Assembly: GCA_943354965.1 (NCBI GenBank) | Contig: CALRDN010000010.1 | Span: 1 to 43,530, forward strand | Length of the DNA: 43,530 bases | From: Candidatus Peribacteria bacterium | GTDB taxonomy: Bacteria; Patescibacteriota; Gracilibacteria; UBA1369; UBA12463 | Reading direction: 5' to 3' | Shown: positions 8,892 through 16,201 of the stretch, piece by piece | Layout of the letters: every line of letters begins with the position of its first letter | How positions within the stretch are numbered: position 1 is the stretch's first letter | The notes under the pieces: model-generated | The model's database searches: none | What the model was told of the DNA's origin: nothing | Seen by the model: the letters and a program-made list of their open reading frames with translations, nothing else | Position numbers and translations under genes: made by a program

Positions 8892-9818
8892 ATGGCAAAA
8901 GCTAAACCAGCAAAGACCGTTAAAAAAACAACGGCAAAACGTCTTGAGAAGAAAGCAGTAGCTGCAAAACCATCGAAGCCCTCCCTCCATGAAAATATGG
9001 CCGTGGCAGGTAGATCCATGAGGATCAGTTTTTTGCTTTTTGCATTTGTTGTTATATTGACTGTCGGAGTTTTGATGTATCAGTACAACGTTGCACCTTC
9101 AGGAAAAGAAATGCTCACATCGACAATGGACGCGACGCCTTCCGTAGACTTCAGTGACATGAGCGTAGAGGACAAATCAAATGGTGACTTCATGGCCGCC
9201 CTCAAATTTCTCGTAGGCAAGAAAGTTATATCAGGCTATAGCGATAACACCTTGAAACCAGGTAACTCCGTAAATCGTGCAGAATTTATCAAAATGCTTA
9301 CAGTGGCATTAAAGGCTGATGTAAGCGGTTCTGCAAAAGCATGCTTCAAAGACGTTGTCGGAACAGAATGGTTTGCGCAGTATATTTGTTACGCCAAGGA
9401 TGCCGGTTGGGTTGGAGGATTCCCTGATGGAACAATACTTCCAGGAAAACAGATCAGTCTCGCCGAAGCACTCAAAATTATCGTTACAGCCGAGGAGTGG
9501 GACATAACCAACACGAAAGATATGACATTACCGAAGAGCAAGAAAATCGACGCAGGGGCATGGTACATCCCATACCTGAAGGTCGCATTCTCAAAATCTC
9601 TCCTGTATTACTACAAAGATGCAAATGTTGATCCAAGTGCACTTCTCACTCGCAAGGATGTAATTATGGTTTTATTCAACGCTATGTTGGCCGATACATT
9701 GAAGGTGGAAAAATACAACCCAAGCCTCATTCCTCAATTATATCAGCAAGAGGGAGTAGTAATGTCCGGAGAAGCTCCAAAGCCGGTGACACCAGAAGCT
9801 ACGCCGAAAAAGAAGTAG
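8892..9818 (+). CDS. Membrane-anchored SLH-domain protein
   Basis: From the ATG at 8892 the protein has 308 residues. The first 40 are rich in Lys and Ala (MAKAKPAKTVKK...), followed by one hydrophobic helix at about residues 50-67 (ISFLLFAFVVILTVGVLMY). This fits an N-in, C-out membrane anchor rather than a cleaved signal peptide. Outside are SLH-type repeats: a first one with GYSDNTLKP and NRAEFIKML, a second with FKDVVGTEWFAQYI, GFPDGTILP and LAEALKII, and a degenerate third with AWYIPYLKVAF and LTRKDVIMVLF. The C-terminus is Pro/Lys/Thr-rich. It could tie the cytoplasmic membrane to the wall or S-layer. Downstream lies a two-way terminator shared with trxB. Confidence 0.85.
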   Translation: MAKAKPAKTVKKTTAKRLEKKAVAAKPSKPSLHENMAVAGRSMRISFLLFAFVVILTVGVLMYQYNVAPSGKEMLTSTMDATPSVDFSDMSVEDKSNGDFMAALKFLVGKKVISGYSDNTLKPGNSVNRAEFIKMLTVALKADVSGSAKACFKDVVGTEWFAQYICYAKDAGWVGGFPDGTILPGKQISLAEALKIIVTAEEWDITNTKDMTLPKSKKIDAGAWYIPYLKVAFSKSLLYYYKDANVDPSALLTRKDVIMVLFNAMLADTLKVEKYNPSLIPQLYQQEGVVMSGEAPKPVTPEATPKKK

Positions 9819-9840
9819 AGCGCAGAGATGTATAAAATGT

Positions 9841-9881
9841 AAAAAAAGGAGGGGTGCGATTAAAAACCGCCTCCTCCTTTT
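9841..9881. terminator. Bidirectional terminator between SLH gene and trxB
   Basis: AAAAGGAGG at the left pairs with CCTCCTTTT at the right over 9 bp across a loop of about 18 nt. On the minus strand the stem is followed by seven Ts. On the plus strand it ends in TTTT. The right arm overlaps the last codons of trxB (the Gly-Gly-Gly-Gly-Phe tail). Confidence 0.65.
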
Positions 9882-10768
9882 ACGAATGAGAACCCAAAGT
9901 ATGCCGCCGTCACTCCCTCGGCTGAACCTGTGATGGCTTGTTTGAATTCAGTATCCGTACAATCTCCGCATGCATACACACCTCCGACGTTCGTCTCGCT
10001 GTGGCGGTTAATGATAATCTCACCCTTGTTATTTAATGCTACTCCGAGTGGTACAGCCAAATCGGTCAGCGGAATCTGTCCGATAGCCACGAATACGCCA
10101 TGCATTTCTAATTCTTTTCCCGACTTCAATCGAATCTTCTCAACATTTTGACTACCCATAATTTCTGCGACCTCTTCCTTGAAAAGAATCTCGATTTTTG
10201 GCTCTTTCTCAATAAGTTTCAAATTAGCAGGTTCAGCTCGCAGCACATCTTTTCTGACAATTAAATATACCTTCGATGCGTGTTGGGCAAGAAATAACGC
10301 CTCCTTCGCCGCAGAATCTCCTCCGCCCACGATACTTACGATTTTTTCTCTATAAAAAGCGCCATCACAAAGCGCGCAGTACGATACGCCGCGGTTAGCA
10401 AACTCTTCTTCGCCCGGGGCACCAAGGTGTTTGTGCTTGCTACCTGTCGCGAAAACTACCGTTTTCGCGCTGTACTCATTCCTCCTACTCTTCGCGACGA
10501 ACATATCTCCCTGCTTCTCTACACTCTGAATGACCTCACTCTTGATGTTCACTCCACTGACTTTTGCATGTTCCCACAGGTTCATTCCTAAATCAGGTCC
10601 TGAAATAGAAATAATTCCCGGCCAGTTCTCTACCACATGAGTCGTCGTAATAAGTCCTCCTGGTAACTCGGCAAAAAGTGTCGTCTTCAGGCCCAATCTA
10701 GCGCTGTACATGCCAGCAGAAAGACCAGCGCAACCGCCTCCAATTATGAGCATATCACTCGTTTCCAT
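9860..10768 (-). CDS. trxB: Thioredoxin reductase (FAD/NADPH)
   Basis: From the ATG at 10768 the protein has 302 residues, normal for low-molecular-weight TrxR. It transfers electrons from NADPH through FAD to thioredoxin. The FAD-binding GGGCAGLSA lies at 10-18, the redox-active pair at C131 and C134 (CALCDG, usually CATCDG or CAVCDG), the NAD(P)-binding GGGDSAAKEAL after it, and the FAD motif GGVYACGDC near the C-terminus. An in-frame ATG at 10819 would add 17 residues before the Rossmann strand and overlap the upstream gene, so I reject it. The gene lies 28 bp after the DUF2203 gene. The Gly-rich end GGGGF doubles as part of the terminator. Confidence 0.93.
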   Translation of the reverse strand: METSDMLIIGGGCAGLSAGMYSARLGLKTTLFAELPGGLITTTHVVENWPGIISISGPDLGMNLWEHAKVSGVNIKSEVIQSVEKQGDMFVAKSRRNEYSAKTVVFATGSKHKHLGAPGEEEFANRGVSYCALCDGAFYREKIVSIVGGGDSAAKEALFLAQHASKVYLIVRKDVLRAEPANLKLIEKEPKIEILFKEEVAEIMGSQNVEKIRLKSGKELEMHGVFVAIGQIPLTDLAVPLGVALNNKGEIIINRHSETNVGGVYACGDCTDTEFKQAITGSAEGVTAAYFGFSFVKGGGGF

Positions 10769-10796
10769 TTGATTGAGATGAAAGAATAGACGGCAA

Positions 10797-11261
10797 TTAT
10801 GCGAGGATAGTTCCGGCACCGCTTGAGTTCATCTGAAAGGAGTCATTGATCAGGTTTCTTCCCTTAAATCCTCCCTCCATCTCATGCCAGTGACCAATCG
10901 TGTTCTCACCAAACTGCCAGCACAAATATACATCTCTTGCCTCGAAATGAGTAGGGAAGTCGACAATTCCGACTTGAAAATCTTTGAAAATGCAGCCAAT
11001 CGTATGGAGCTCTTCGATATTATGTGCGATACGGTCGAGAACGATATTCATCGCTTCATAATTGGAATCAATGACTACTTCAAGAGAATCGTCATTTTCA
11101 ATTTTACCCTCCATTCTCGCGATATCATTCTGAAGAATCAAGAGCTGCTTATGCCGCTCTAGAAGCTCCTTCACGATAGGTCGCACCAAAACTAAAGAAC
11201 TCTTCGCTCTTTCAAGTGAAAAAAACTTTTGCGACAGCGTGATAGGAAGTGAGGATTGCAT
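10797..11261 (-). CDS. DUF2203 family protein
   Basis: A 154-residue cytosolic protein with a helical N-terminal half (FSLERAKSSLVLVRPIV, then a coiled-coil-like segment to about residue 60). The C-terminal half carries the DUF2203 pattern: VGIVDFPTHFEARDVYLCW, FGENTIGHWHEMEGGFKGR. The conserved aspartate, WH and GR positions are present. The function of the family is unknown. It is followed 28 bp later by trxB and probably cotranscribed with it. The -10 box of its likely promoter lies only 9 bp before the ATG, so the message may be nearly leaderless. Confidence 0.8.
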   Translation of the reverse strand: MQSSLPITLSQKFFSLERAKSSLVLVRPIVKELLERHKQLLILQNDIARMEGKIENDDSLEVVIDSNYEAMNIVLDRIAHNIEELHTIGCIFKDFQVGIVDFPTHFEARDVYLCWQFGENTIGHWHEMEGGFKGRNLINDSFQMNSSGAGTILA

Positions 11262-11270
11262 ACTTCATCC

Positions 11271-11300
11271 ATTATAAAACAACATGCCACGTGTGCACAA
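11271..11300 (-). promoter_or_regulatory. Promoter of the DUF2203-trxB unit
   Basis: On the minus strand: TTGTGC (11295-11300), 18-bp spacer, perfect TATAAT (11271-11276). The start codon at 11261 is 9 bp from the -10 box, implying a leader of only a few bases. Confidence 0.55.
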
Positions 11301-11314
11301 TATGCAAATCTAAA

Positions 11315-11332
11315 AAAATATTACAATATTTT
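11315..11332 (-). terminator. A/T-only hairpin at the end of the thyX-HAD unit
   Basis: AAAATATT-AC-AATATTTT is a perfect 8-bp inverted repeat. It covers the TAA stop at 11321-11323 of the HAD gene, and on the minus strand continues into TTTAGATTT. An all-A/T stem is weak, so termination is plausible rather than certain. Confidence 0.4.
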
Positions 11333-12196
11333 AAAGGAAAGTTGTCTCAACAGATACGACGTCGCTCTGGGCCCCATCAATCTCTCACCATTTTCATCAA
11401 TAACGGAAATCAAATCCCCACGTTCCGGAATATCTTCTCCCACCGTCACCGGTCTTCCGAGTTTTCCATTCAAAAAATACGCATCATTACCATAACGAAC
11501 AGGTCGATCCCCGAATAAAATAATCTCACGTAAATCATCACTTAACGGAACTCCTCTCGACACTAACAACTTCCCAAACTCCGCAACGCCCCGATTCTTA
11601 TCGCTATCTACTCCGTAAAGAATGACTCCCAGGCTCGAATTTCCCAAACGAATTTCATCATCAAGACCGTTTTCTTTGAGCATCTTTAGGCCAATATTCT
11701 GGATTTGCTCACATGCGGCCGCAATGTCTTCGGCCGGTACATTAACCTGTTGTGGCCGCAGAATAATCACACTCTCCTGTACATCGACCTGATCAACAAG
11801 ATGATCAAATGTCACATGCACAAGTTCAATAAACTTTTCCTTACTCATAACATTGGTCGGCCACGCGACGCGATAGAATTCCTTGTACGTATCGGACTCC
11901 TCATCATACAGATATCCCGCACCGCCATTTTCGCAGATCCACACCCACTTCGATCTCAGGTCATCAAAATGTTCTCCCAGCATATGATGCGCATCACGAA
12001 ACGCCCCTTCAAAAGGCCGCGCCGTACAAATCGCCATATACGCCTTCCTCGAAGTATCCTGCAGCACCGACGGAATGTACTGCGGCAATGGCATGTGGTA
12101 GCCTCTTTCGACGAGCGTGCCATCGTAATCAAACATGCACGCCACATATTGTCGCTCTAGCGCTCGATTCATTCGTTTTTGTAATTCTTTATTCAT
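11321..12196 (-). CDS. HAD-superfamily hydrolase (Cof/sucrose-phosphatase type)
   Basis: A 291-residue HAD phosphatase. Motif I is FDYDGTLVE at about 18-26, motif II CTARP at about 57-61, motif III the Lys in SDKNRGVAEF, and motif IV FGDRPVRYGND. The inserted middle region with ENGGAGYLYDE fits the C2-type cap found in Cof-like and sucrose/trehalose-phosphate phosphatases. The exact substrate is unknown. It starts 9 bp after the ThyX-like gene, so the two are almost certainly one transcript. Whether it acts on a nucleotide or a sugar phosphate cannot be decided here. Confidence 0.82.
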   Translation of the reverse strand: MNKELQKRMNRALERQYVACMFDYDGTLVERGYHMPLPQYIPSVLQDTSRKAYMAICTARPFEGAFRDAHHMLGEHFDDLRSKWVWICENGGAGYLYDEESDTYKEFYRVAWPTNVMSKEKFIELVHVTFDHLVDQVDVQESVIILRPQQVNVPAEDIAAACEQIQNIGLKMLKENGLDDEIRLGNSSLGVILYGVDSDKNRGVAEFGKLLVSRGVPLSDDLREIILFGDRPVRYGNDAYFLNGKLGRPVTVGEDIPERGDLISVIDENGERLMGPRATSYLLRQLSFKIL

Positions 12197-12205
12197 GGAA
12201 TGATA

Positions 12206-13888
12206 TTAAAAAGGCCTCTTGGTCTTCGGAAAGTTCATCCACACATTAATTCCGCACCATCTTGGTCCCTCTGGGCATGGACCTTCCGTGGTAGCGAGAT
12301 CCAAACTTTTATGTGTATTCGCGCTATCTCCCATGATCGACTTCATTCTATCGCTACTCACATGTCCAACTCCACCCTGATATCGCGTGAAACATGGCGG
12401 CCCAAGATACTTACCCAATAGAGGATGCACCTCTTTGACCTGCATTAACTCATCAACCGAGCAGTTATAAATTTCCAACTGGGCCAAGAAGCAACTTCGT
12501 AGTCTCCACTTATGCATGAAATACAGTAAGGAGCCACTTTGTGTGTATCGAAGCATCACGGCATTCGGGAGGATGTAGCAGGCAAACTCCGACGGCACAC
12601 CCATTTCTATAAGTTTATTTTTCGCGCTCCACATCTCATTCATCACATCCGTATACACCTTCAGAGCCTCTTCATTTTTTTCAAATACAGGCGGCGTCAT
12701 GTAATCTGGTTTCAGCGTATGCGTTAATCTCAATAATGGCTTCGACCCCGGAGTCATGCGATGTCTCTGCTCCTGACTATCTCCCGTATGGGTCATTCTT
12801 TTTTTAAAAGTGTACTGCGCATGGTTCAATGTCCTCATAAGAGGGGACATGTTCCACGAATTCAACGCATCGTTCATATACGTATTTTTCGCCGGATTCA
12901 CCACCCAATCAATCGCCTCATCATCTCCAATTACGCTTGCACCCACACCCATTACCTCACGCACGCTATCCGCAACAATATGCTCAGCTCTCGGATCAAA
13001 CATCACTAATTTCGACCATCTGTCTCCCAATTCTGCATCAAAACTCTCACGGAATTGTTCATTCGCCTCATACATCTTCTCCTGCGTTAAGCCACGTCCA
13101 ACCAATTCTGTATACAATTTTTGCTCAACTAAATCATTCTCAAGAAAAGCCTCATCACCAATGCGTTCAATGAAATCCGGATCAATGTTCCGTACCTCCT
13201 CAACCATCATATCTACAATCAATTTAGCCTCAGTGGGGCAGTCGCTCGTCGCAGCCATGCGCACATATCGCTTCAGCACAATGCCGGAAATCGTATGATA
13301 CATCGTCGTATGCGCGCCCAATGGCAACACATATCGAGCATTTTCAATCGCCTTCTTCTCACTATCGGTCATGATCTGCTTCTCGCTCTGACCCTTCAGC
13401 TTGCCGATCTTTTCCATCAGTCCATAATTATCTCCAATCAATAATTGTGAAATCTTATTGTACGCCTCCCAACTTTTCACCACCGCGCCCTCATATATTT
13501 TCAAAGCCTCGCCCTCGAGAGGTGGCACATATACCGCCGCATCATCCATTACTACGTACCGCTGTGACTGCTGCTCGGAATTATAAAAAGGATGAGCATG
13601 GAAGAAACTCCACACCACATGACGAGAAATATTTTGAAGACCAAAAACGAAGGTCGGATGCTGAAAAGGCGTGTGATGTCCCGCCTCATAGATACTCTTT
13701 CCGATACGATCTCTCTGTCCTGGAGTGATATCTTTTACGTAAACTAAATCAGACGAGTAGCACGTCCTCGCCGTTGCCATAGCGATATCGAAGGGGTGGC
13801 CGGTGTACGCCAACAACTCAATCTTCGCCACAGGGCTAACCACAGCAACATTCTTTCCCGAAAACTTCTCATTAGTATTCTTTTCCAT
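12206..13888 (-). CDS. Tandem ThyX-like (FAD-dependent thymidylate synthase) protein
   Basis: ThyX methylates dUMP to dTMP using methylene-tetrahydrofolate and FADH2, usually as a 220-260-residue protein forming tetramers. This protein has 560 residues and two ThyX-like halves. The first has SRHVVWSFF (R89, H90) and EQQSQRYV (105-112), close to the RHRxxSxNxxSxRY signature, then LPLGAHTTMY at about 188-197. The second has FKKRMTHTGDSQEQRHR (361-377) and LPNAVMLRYTQSGSL around 440-454. Both signatures deviate from consensus, so one half may be structural. The C-terminal tail holds C499, C538 and C545, a possible metal site. No thyA is in the window. dut, tmk and folD at 38-41 kb serve the same pathway. 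Confidence 0.78.
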   Translation of the reverse strand: MEKNTNEKFSGKNVAVVSPVAKIELLAYTGHPFDIAMATARTCYSSDLVYVKDITPGQRDRIGKSIYEAGHHTPFQHPTFVFGLQNISRHVVWSFFHAHPFYNSEQQSQRYVVMDDAAVYVPPLEGEALKIYEGAVVKSWEAYNKISQLLIGDNYGLMEKIGKLKGQSEKQIMTDSEKKAIENARYVLPLGAHTTMYHTISGIVLKRYVRMAATSDCPTEAKLIVDMMVEEVRNIDPDFIERIGDEAFLENDLVEQKLYTELVGRGLTQEKMYEANEQFRESFDAELGDRWSKLVMFDPRAEHIVADSVREVMGVGASVIGDDEAIDWVVNPAKNTYMNDALNSWNMSPLMRTLNHAQYTFKKRMTHTGDSQEQRHRMTPGSKPLLRLTHTLKPDYMTPPVFEKNEEALKVYTDVMNEMWSAKNKLIEMGVPSEFACYILPNAVMLRYTQSGSLLYFMHKWRLRSCFLAQLEIYNCSVDELMQVKEVHPLLGKYLGPPCFTRYQGGVGHVSSDRMKSIMGDSANTHKSLDLATTEGPCPEGPRWCGINVWMNFPKTKRPF

Positions 13889-13896
13889 GCGCTCGC

Positions 13897-13926
13897 ATGG
13901 TAGCAGTCACGCGCCTACCTATGCAA
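13897..13926 (-). promoter_or_regulatory. Possible promoter of the ThyX-like gene
   Basis: Minus strand: TTGCAT (13921-13926), 18-bp spacer, TACCAT (13897-13902), only 8 bp before the start at 13888. The -10 match is modest, and read-through from the PARG-like gene 49 bp upstream is an alternative. Confidence 0.35.
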
Positions 13927-13937
13927 GGAGAGATGTG

Positions 13938-14993
13938 CTAAACCTGTGGGGTCCAAAATTGCTTATTACTGTGTCTGGTTTGCATATAATTGCACAAGGA
14001 ATGAAATACGGCATCATAGCTTTTTTGCATGACGTTCGGACCTTTGAGAAAACGAATGGCCGAGTCGTAAGCTTCTTGTTTTCCATGATATACGAGTTGA
14101 ACTCCGGCGGCCTGAGCGGCGAGAATTTGTATGACGCACGTCACATTTTCGCTATTACCAAAAACTCCGGCGCCCCAGGCGCCTGTTCGAACCATTTTTC
14201 CACCTTTATCGACATGAGCTCTAAAGGATTTATATGCCGTTTCAAACATCTGTTTGTAATTTTGAATTTTATAATGTCCCCATCGATTCCTCTTCATATC
14301 TATAGCTGCCATTGCCATAATTTGGACTTTTTTTGGCGGCTGTACTTTTTGTAGAAATTGATCCACATTGCTCCTGGAAACAGGAGAGGTATCGATAGTT
14401 AATCCAGGACTCCCAAACTGTCCATGGCCGTAGATTTGTTTTCCTTGACCGACAAATCTATGAGTTTGCAGTCCAGTCATGTATAGGGGGTCTATATTGA
14501 GTCCTGAATATTCACCAGCTTCAGACAGTAAATTAGTTTCTATCAGCAATTTTTCCTCCTGTGCAAAACCACGTGGGCCGACAGCACCTCCGCCAAATGA
14601 GTCATTCGCGAAGTCAACAATAGCGGTGTCGCCCGTTGCGTCATCTGACGAAAAAAAACCTCGCTGGTATTGTGAACGGACACGAGGGTTCCATCGCTGT
14701 GTCTGAGTGTAGTCAAAGTTGCAATTTCCAGCTAATTGTTCAATTAAATACTCGTTGCCACTGATGAGTAATTGGTCGTTAAGATTTGTAATGAGAAGGG
14801 CCTTCTTTTGTTCACACATCTGGTGATTATTTTCGATTGCCGCTTTTAAATTTTGAATCCTGTTGGGATCTATTTTTTGCTTACTATTTTTTCCTGACAG
14901 GAGAGCGCGAATTTTACCAGAAAAATAACCTCCAAAACTACCCGTGGAAGGCTTAGGCTGTTGTAGCGGGCTATCGTCTGGATTTTCTCTCAT
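13938..14993 (-). CDS. Poly(ADP-ribose) glycohydrolase (PARG)-like macrodomain protein
   Basis: From the ATG at 14993 the protein has 351 residues. PARG removes poly(ADP-ribose) chains by cleaving ribose-ribose bonds. The signature GGG-X6-8-QEE is met exactly: VDFANDSFGGG (GGG at 134-136), eight residues, then QEE at 145-147 with the presumed catalytic glutamates E146 and E147. A second block, TGAWGAGVFGN (270-280) followed by VIQILAAQAAGVQLVYHG, matches the PARG segment that reads TGNWGCGAFGG with IQ.lAA. The first 90 residues are helical and basic and may be an accessory domain. The ATGs at 15050 and 15041 would add a poor N-terminus. No ADP-ribosyltransferase is visible in the window. Family call is from motifs, not a search. 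Confidence 0.82.
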   Translation of the reverse strand: MRENPDDSPLQQPKPSTGSFGGYFSGKIRALLSGKNSKQKIDPNRIQNLKAAIENNHQMCEQKKALLITNLNDQLLISGNEYLIEQLAGNCNFDYTQTQRWNPRVRSQYQRGFFSSDDATGDTAIVDFANDSFGGGAVGPRGFAQEEKLLIETNLLSEAGEYSGLNIDPLYMTGLQTHRFVGQGKQIYGHGQFGSPGLTIDTSPVSRSNVDQFLQKVQPPKKVQIMAMAAIDMKRNRWGHYKIQNYKQMFETAYKSFRAHVDKGGKMVRTGAWGAGVFGNSENVTCVIQILAAQAAGVQLVYHGKQEAYDSAIRFLKGPNVMQKSYDAVFHSLCNYMQTRHSNKQFWTPQV

Positions 14994-15096
14994 AAAGGAA
15001 TTATACCATAAATATGCGTCAATTTCAATCCAAACCTTCATGTTGCCCATTCCTCATTAAATGCTAATATACTTCCGACAAAATCGCACATCACAA

Positions 15097-15172
15097 GGGC
15101 CCGTAGCTCAGTGGTTAGAGCAGTCCGCTCATAACGGATTGGTCCCTGGTTCAAGTCCAGGCGGGCCCACCA
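15097..15172 (+). tRNA. tRNA-Ile2 (anticodon CAU, lysidine type)
   Basis: A 76-nt cloverleaf with GGGCCCG/CGGGCCC acceptor stem, D arm GCTC/GAGC, anticodon stem GTCCG/CGGAT with loop CTCATAA, T arm CCTGG/CCAGG and encoded CCA. The anticodon is CAT. The body (GTGGTTAGAGCAG, TTGGTC, TTCAAGT) closely follows bacterial ileX, in which TilS converts C34 to lysidine so that AUA is read. An elongator tRNA-Met is the alternative. The initiator is excluded by the paired first base. Confidence 0.9.
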
Positions 15173-15180
15173 TTTAGAAA

Positions 15181-15204
15181 CTCTCCTGCGCGGAGGGTTT
15201 TTTT
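15181..15204 (+). terminator. Intrinsic terminator after tRNA-Ile2
   Basis: CTCTCC pairs with GGAGGG (one G-T pair) across the loop TGCGC, followed by seven Ts. It lies 8 bp after the CCA end. Confidence 0.75.
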
Positions 15205-15213
15205 GAATTTATC

Positions 15214-15242
15214 TTGACGGTGAGTAAATACTCACCTATATT
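15214..15242 (+). promoter_or_regulatory. dinD promoter with palindromic operator in the spacer
   Basis: TTGACG (15214-15219), 17-bp spacer, TATATT (15237-15242). The spacer is filled by the perfect inverted repeat GGTGAGTA-AA-TACTCACC (15219-15236). A dimeric repressor here would occlude both promoter boxes. In other bacteria dinD is under LexA; whether this is the local SOS box is inference. The ATG at 15274 is 31 bp beyond the -10 box. Confidence 0.75.
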
Positions 15243-15273
15243 GAAGCTAAAATAATCCTTAACCCTTAAATCT

Positions 15274-16101
15274 ATGAAAAAGGAAATTATTATTCGCTTA
15301 CATAAACGGTTTGAAGACTTCGTTCACATGGAGAATGGGATGGAGTATTGGTTGGCGAGGGAGCTACAGGGGCTTTTGGGATATACGCAGTGGAAGAATT
15401 TTGAGATGGTAGTGGAAAAAGCAGTGTTAACTTGTGAAAATGCTGGACAGAAGCCAACGGATCATTTTTCCGACGTCAGCAACATGATCGAAGTGGCTAA
15501 GAATGCACATCGAGATATTCTTGATATCAAGCTCACCCGCTACGCATGCTACCTTATAGCCCAAAACGGCGATCCGAGAAAAGAGGAAATCGCATTCGCC
15601 ATGAATTATTTTGCGATGCAGACGAGGAGGCAGGAGCTTATTGAGGAGCGAATTAGTCAGTGGGAGCGATTGCAGGCACGGGAGAAGTTGACCGCATCAG
15701 AAAAAGAACTTTCGCATTTGATATATGAACGTGGTATTGATGAGCGTGGTTTTGGACGAATACGAAGTAATGGAGATGAGGCATTTTTCGGAGGAGTGAC
15801 GACGCAAGGCATGAAAGACAGATTAGCCGTTCCGTCAAATCGACCTCTTGCTGATTTTCTTCCAACGATAAGTATAAAAGCAAAAGACTTCGCTACGGAA
15901 GTAACAAACGCGCAAATTCAGCAGCAGAATTTAAATGCCGAGAATCGGATATCCCGTGAGCATATTAAGAATAATAGGGATGTTCGCAAAATTCTTACCG
16001 ATCGTAATATTATTCCCGAGACACTTCCAGGCGGAGAAGATATGAAGAAAGTACAGAGAAGGCTAAAAGCAGGGCATGAAGGGATTATAAAGCTTAATTA
16101 G
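15274..16101 (+). CDS. dinD: DNA damage-inducible protein D (DinD) homologue
   Basis: A 275-residue protein close to the E. coli DinD length (274). It begins with a BRO-N-type region (EYWLARELQGLLGYTQWKNF at about 24-43), followed by the DinD segments FSDVSNMIEVAKNA, LTRYACYLIAQNGDP and AMNYFAMQTRRQE. The C-terminal half has RGFGRIRSNGDEAFFGG, LADFLPTISIKAKDFATE and a helical basic end. In E. coli, DinD is SOS induced and inhibits RecA-mediated strand exchange by disassembling RecA filaments. That role here is inferred from homology. The palindromic promoter supports tight control. It sits between a tRNA gene and a Fic gene, a place typical for acquired genes. Confidence 0.9.
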   Translation: MKKEIIIRLHKRFEDFVHMENGMEYWLARELQGLLGYTQWKNFEMVVEKAVLTCENAGQKPTDHFSDVSNMIEVAKNAHRDILDIKLTRYACYLIAQNGDPRKEEIAFAMNYFAMQTRRQELIEERISQWERLQAREKLTASEKELSHLIYERGIDERGFGRIRSNGDEAFFGGVTTQGMKDRLAVPSNRPLADFLPTISIKAKDFATEVTNAQIQQQNLNAENRISREHIKNNRDVRKILTDRNIIPETLPGGEDMKKVQRRLKAGHEGIIKLN

Positions 16102-16149
16102 GTTTAAAACCGTGAATATACACTAAATCAGTACTATATTAACGTATTA

Positions 16150-16178
16150 TTGACAATATACCGTTAATTTGATACAAT
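16150..16178 (+). promoter_or_regulatory. Promoter of the Fic gene
   Basis: TTGACA (16150-16155), exactly 17 bp, TACAAT (16173-16178). The -10 box ends 23 bp before the ATG at 16202. A TTG at 16169 lies within this promoter and is not a plausible start. Imperfect inverted repeats AACGTAT/ATACCGTT flank the -35 box. Confidence 0.8.
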
Positions 16179-16201
16179 ATAGGCATATAATAACGAAAAA
16201 T

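Noticed and set aside
12810-13298. 162-codon plus-strand ORF
   Set aside because: It is wholly antisense to the ThyX-like gene and Ser/Thr-rich as expected of a shadow.
13803-14354. 183-codon plus-strand ORF
   Set aside because: It is antisense to the ThyX-like gene start and the PARG-like gene, and its composition is that of a shadow frame.
15097-15172. tRNA-Met for the CAT anticodon
   Set aside because: The body matches the ileX type closely, so Ile2 is preferred; elongator Met is not fully excluded and a tilS gene in the genome would support the choice.
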